Positions 61,284 through 64,000 of a DNA stretch of 64,000 bases are shown piece by piece. The translations under genes were made by a program, and so were the position numbers. The first letter of the stretch is position 1. Each line of letters begins with the position of its first letter. Under the pieces are notes generated by a model. It searched no databases and was not told the origin of the DNA. It worked only from the letters and a program-made list of their open reading frames with translations. Source of the DNA: Polyangiaceae bacterium (GTDB taxonomy: Bacteria; Myxococcota_A; Polyangia; Polyangiales; Polyangiaceae); contig JADJYE010000038.1 of assembly GCA_016719945.1 (NCBI GenBank), positions 173,459 to 237,458 of the forward strand, in the 5' to 3' direction.

Positions 61284-62978
61284 ATGGTCCACGCGGCGTT
61301 CGACGCGCTCCGATTGCGGACGTTCGATGCCCTCGTGGCCGCCAGCCCGGAGGAGGCGACCTCGCTGGGGCTCTCGCCGTCGGGGCCGCCGCTCTCGAGG
61401 TGTGGCCCCGACGGGCCGATCGCTGAGGTCGTCGCGCACCGTGAGGTCCTCGCGGGCCTCGAGCGGCTCGACGCCGCTTCAATGGACGCCTCGGACCAGG
61501 CAGACCGCGACGTCATGGAGCGGCTCGCGCGGTTTCGCCTGCACCTCATCGAGGAGCGGCGAGAGCACCGCACCGATCTCGAGCTGTCGCTGCTCGGCGC
61601 GTGCAGCACTTTGCACGCGTCCTCGATGGCGTGCGACCGGGGCTCCGCGTCCGAATGGGAGCAGGTGGCCGAGCGCGCCGACGCCATCGCTGGGACGCTG
61701 CGCGCCCGGGAGCAGGCGCTCGTCGCCGGGCTCTCGGAGGGCCGCGCCGCGCAGCCCGAGCTCGCCGCGTTCTTCGCGGAGCGCGCGATCCCGTGGATGG
61801 CCCAGGCGCTCGCGGCGGTGCCCGCGCTCGCCGCGGGCGCGCGTGAAGAGGGCAGCTCGGCGATCCCCTCGACCGCCTCGGCGGCGCAGCAGGCGCTGAC
61901 CTCCGCCTGCGAGCGCGCGGTCGCCGCGCTCTCGCGCCACGCGGAGTGGATTGCGCGCGAGGTGGTCCCCCACGCTGGGCGCGCCTCTGCCCTCGATCCC
62001 GCCGAGCACGCGCTCCGCATGGAGCTGTGCTGGGGCATCACGACGCCCGCTGACGATATCGAGGCCGAGGCCGAGGCGTCGGTGCGTGCGGCGCACGAGC
62101 GCGTGGTCCATTGCGCTCGGGATGTGGCCGCAGCCCGCGGCGCGGCGGTGCGCGATCTCGCGGACGCCTCCGCGCTCCTCCACGAGCTGCTCGGCGAGAC
62201 CTTCTCCCCGGAGGATGACCTCGCCGGGGCTTATCGCGCGGCCACCGCGCGCGCCCTCGCGATCACCCGGGACGAGCGGCTCTTTCAGATCGATGACCCC
62301 GAGAGCCTGCAGGTCGAGCTTGCTCGAGGGCGACCATGGCTCGGCGGCGCGGTCAACTGGCCCGCCCCTCTCTTCGCGCCCGCAGCGCCCGCGCGGGTCT
62401 TGCTCTCCCCCGACCCGAAGGCTCACCCCCAGGTCGCCGTCGCGAACCTCGCGGTGCACGAGGGGCTCCCTGGCCACGGGCTCGAGAGCCTGGCGTTTCG
62501 ACGCACCTTCGGGGGCCGCCGCGCGCCGGTCTCGATGCTGGGCTTGCACGACGACCTCATGCAGGCGACGAAATGGGTGGGCCCAATGCTTCGCGTCGAA
62601 GGGCACGCGGTGTACGTGGAGGAGCTGTTGCTCGACCACGGCCTCCAGTCCGCCGAGGGCGCGCTCTTCGTCGAGGCGTGCAAGGCCCTGCGGGCGGCGC
62701 GCGTGGTCGCGGATCTCGATCTGCACGTCCACGGCCTGTCCCTCGCGCAGACCGCGGCGCGCCTCGCGGAGCGATCGCTGTTCCCGCTCGCTTGGGCGCA
62801 GGTCAAGCGATGCGCTACCTGCGCGTGCCGCTCCAATGCGCGGCCTACCACCTCGGCCCGCGAGGTCCGCCGCTCCATCGAAGAGCTCCGCGCTCGCGAG
62901 CCGGGCCTCGACCTCGCCGCCGCTCACGCGCGCCTGTTCGAGCTCGGGCCGATCCCTCCCCCGCGGTTGGGCGTCTAG
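61284..62978 (+). CDS. DUF885-family putative metallopeptidase (possible compensated frameshifts)
   Basis: 564 residues from the ATG at 61284. The family metal site reads VHEGLPGHGLESLAF (usual HExxPGH), and VEGHAVYVEELLLDHGL is the second conserved segment. The family carries a zinc-peptidase-like motif; the true reaction is not established here. Residues of about 510-525 (VKRCATCACRSNARPTTSARE) look wrong. The -1 frame reads AMRYLRVPLQCAAYHLG, which matches the conserved RYxxxPGQAxxYxxG segment, and the original frame then resumes at EVRRSIEELRARE. A missing base near 62805 and an extra base near 62857 would explain this. Start follows a GC-rich repeat tract with no obvious ribosome site. 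Confidence 0.8.
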   Translation: MVHAAFDALRLRTFDALVAASPEEATSLGLSPSGPPLSRCGPDGPIAEVVAHREVLAGLERLDAASMDASDQADRDVMERLARFRLHLIEERREHRTDLELSLLGACSTLHASSMACDRGSASEWEQVAERADAIAGTLRAREQALVAGLSEGRAAQPELAAFFAERAIPWMAQALAAVPALAAGAREEGSSAIPSTASAAQQALTSACERAVAALSRHAEWIAREVVPHAGRASALDPAEHALRMELCWGITTPADDIEAEAEASVRAAHERVVHCARDVAAARGAAVRDLADASALLHELLGETFSPEDDLAGAYRAATARALAITRDERLFQIDDPESLQVELARGRPWLGGAVNWPAPLFAPAAPARVLLSPDPKAHPQVAVANLAVHEGLPGHGLESLAFRRTFGGRRAPVSMLGLHDDLMQATKWVGPMLRVEGHAVYVEELLLDHGLQSAEGALFVEACKALRAARVVADLDLHVHGLSLAQTAARLAERSLFPLAWAQVKRCATCACRSNARPTTSAREVRRSIEELRAREPGLDLAAAHARLFELGPIPPPRLGV

Positions 62979-62982
62979 ACGC

Positions 62983-64000
62983 GTGGACAACGTCACCCAC
63001 GCGCTCGCCGGTGCGCTCGTCGCTGAGCTCTCGCTCGCGAGGCGAGAGCGCATCGCGCCGCGTTCGGCCCGCCGCGCTCGCTACGCGGTGGCGGTCAGCG
63101 CGCTCGCCAACAACGTCCCCGACACCGACGTCGCCTACGACACCCTGCTCATCCCGGGGAGGCTCGGCTACCTGCTGCACCACCGCGGCCACACCCACAC
63201 GATCGTCGTCGGCGTGGTGCTCGGCCTCCTGGTCGCCCTCGCTGCGATCGGCCTCGGCCGCCTGCGCCGCGCCGGCCTCGATCGCCGGGACGAGTGGCTG
63301 CTGCTCGTGTTGGGCGCGCTCGGCCCCGTGGTGCACCTCGCGATGGATGGCTGGAACAGCTATGGGGTCCACCCGTTCTGGCCGCTCTACGACGGCTGGC
63401 TCTATGGCGACTCCATCTTCATCATCGAGCCGTTCTTCTGGATCTTCGCGTTGCCTCCGCTCATCGCCCTGCGAAGAGCGAGGTGGTGGCGGGTCCTGCT
63501 GTCGTCGCTGCTCGCCGTCATCCTCGCGCTGCCGTGGCTCGTCACCGAGCTCGTCCCGCTCTCTCTTCGGCTCGCGCTGCTGGTCATCGCGGCGGGCGTG
63601 ACCGCCGCCACGATCCGGCTGGCTCGCGCAGACGCCCACGGCCCCATTCGAATGCTGGCGGCCGTTGGGTGGGCCGCGATCCTCGTCCTCTTCGCGACGA
63701 GCTCCCGGCTCGCCGAGCGCGCGGCTCGCCAGCACCTCGCCAAGGCTGAGCCCGAGCTCGCGGTGCATGATCTGTCGATCACCCCGCTTCCCGGCAACCC
63801 GATGTGCTTCCAAGCCATCGGCGTCGGGGCGACCAAGGACGGAGAGCTCGTCATCGCGCACGCCTCGGTGGCGCCGTTCCCCTTCCTGGTCGACGCCGGG
63901 CGCTGCCCGCGCCCCTTCGACGAGACGACGGCTCCGCTCGTGACGCCCCCCGCCTCGAACGATCCGCGCGTGCGCCCGCTCGGCGAGTTCCGCGCGCCGC
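62983..64000 (+). CDS. YdjM-like membrane metal-dependent hydrolase (truncated by window edge)
   Basis: 339 codons to the window end from the GTG at 62983, 4 bp after the preceding stop. It shows the YdjM/DUF457 family motifs NVTHALAGAL, VPDTDVAYD, LHHRGHTHTIV and VVHLAMDGWNSYGVHPFWPLYDGWLYGDS, which provide His/Asp ligands in membrane helices. About five hydrophobic helices follow, such as WLLLVLGALGPVV, FFWIFALPPLIAL and LLSSLLAVILALPW. The C-terminal part beyond residue 250 is soluble and not recognised. The 3' end is missing, so full length is unknown. Confidence 0.85.
   Translation, partial: MDNVTHALAGALVAELSLARRERIAPRSARRARYAVAVSALANNVPDTDVAYDTLLIPGRLGYLLHHRGHTHTIVVGVVLGLLVALAAIGLGRLRRAGLDRRDEWLLLVLGALGPVVHLAMDGWNSYGVHPFWPLYDGWLYGDSIFIIEPFFWIFALPPLIALRRARWWRVLLSSLLAVILALPWLVTELVPLSLRLALLVIAAGVTAATIRLARADAHGPIRMLAAVGWAAILVLFATSSRLAERAARQHLAKAEPELAVHDLSITPLPGNPMCFQAIGVGATKDGELVIAHASVAPFPFLVDAGRCPRPFDETTAPLVTPPASNDPRVRPLGEFRAP

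Noticed and set aside
1..64000. tRNA or rRNA genes, insertion sequences, prophage or attachment sites
   Set aside because: None recognised on either strand; no transposase or integrase motifs were seen.

Overview
The window looks like a chromosomal stretch from a myxobacterium (Myxococcota, most likely Polyangia/Polyangiales). Support comes from the very high GC content with G/C-rich third codon positions, frequent GTG starts with 4-nt GTGA/ATGA overlaps, several eukaryote-like Ser/Thr kinases, a MYXO-CTERM-type C-terminus, and Gly-rich secreted lipoproteins with Cys-rich GDGxCD repeats. I saw no rRNA, tRNA or CRISPR array. Genus-level placement is inference.

Layout. Position 1-7.5 kb holds housekeeping and surface genes: the edge of an acidic protein, a metallophosphoesterase, a dimethylglycine/sarcosine-dehydrogenase-like gene broken by one in-frame TGA, a YhbY RNA-binding protein, a lipoprotein serine protease with Asp-rich repeats, and a MYXO-CTERM surface protein. 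Position 7.6-15.3 kb holds an overlapping pair (Ser/Thr kinase with HEAT-like tail, and a degenerate HD-GYP-like protein) and a TonB-dependent receptor.

The core is 15.2-34.4 kb, an orphan type VI secretion spike and effector-loading island without any T6SS core genes in view. It has three consecutive different VgrGs, a DUF4150/PAAR-like putative effector, two tandem paralogs of unknown function, two DUF2169-type adaptor candidates, two thiolase-fold (ketoacyl-synthase-like) proteins that have lost the catalytic triad, and a HEAT-type protein joined to one of them by an apparent frameshift. Eight genes are packed nearly end to end on the + strand, so the module is probably one transcript. The first ketoacyl-synthase-like gene is divergent.

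From 34.4 to 56.2 kb most genes are on the minus strand: a TPR pseudokinase, a PEGA protein, a Ser/Thr kinase with PEGA tail, a GT21 glycosyltransferase with GtrA, a homocysteine methyltransferase/MTHFR, a PEGA/TPR protein, another kinase (+), a CAP-domain lipoprotein, a three-gene export module (periplasmic binding protein, lipoprotein, RND/MMPL transporter), a decayed kinase remnant, a membrane TPR protein, a frameshifted lipoprotein and a KAS III. From 56.2 to 60.3 kb lies a complete sugar ABC transporter operon (ATPase, binding protein, two permeases). Then comes a gene-free 0.95 kb tract with about ten 83-84 bp tandem repeats, a DUF885 metallopeptidase-like gene and a truncated YdjM-type membrane hydrolase.

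Five loci show single-base lesions or frame changes (2607, about 30841, 52335, 54630, and 62805 with 62857). They could be true decay or sequence errors, and this should be settled before functional claims are built on those genes.
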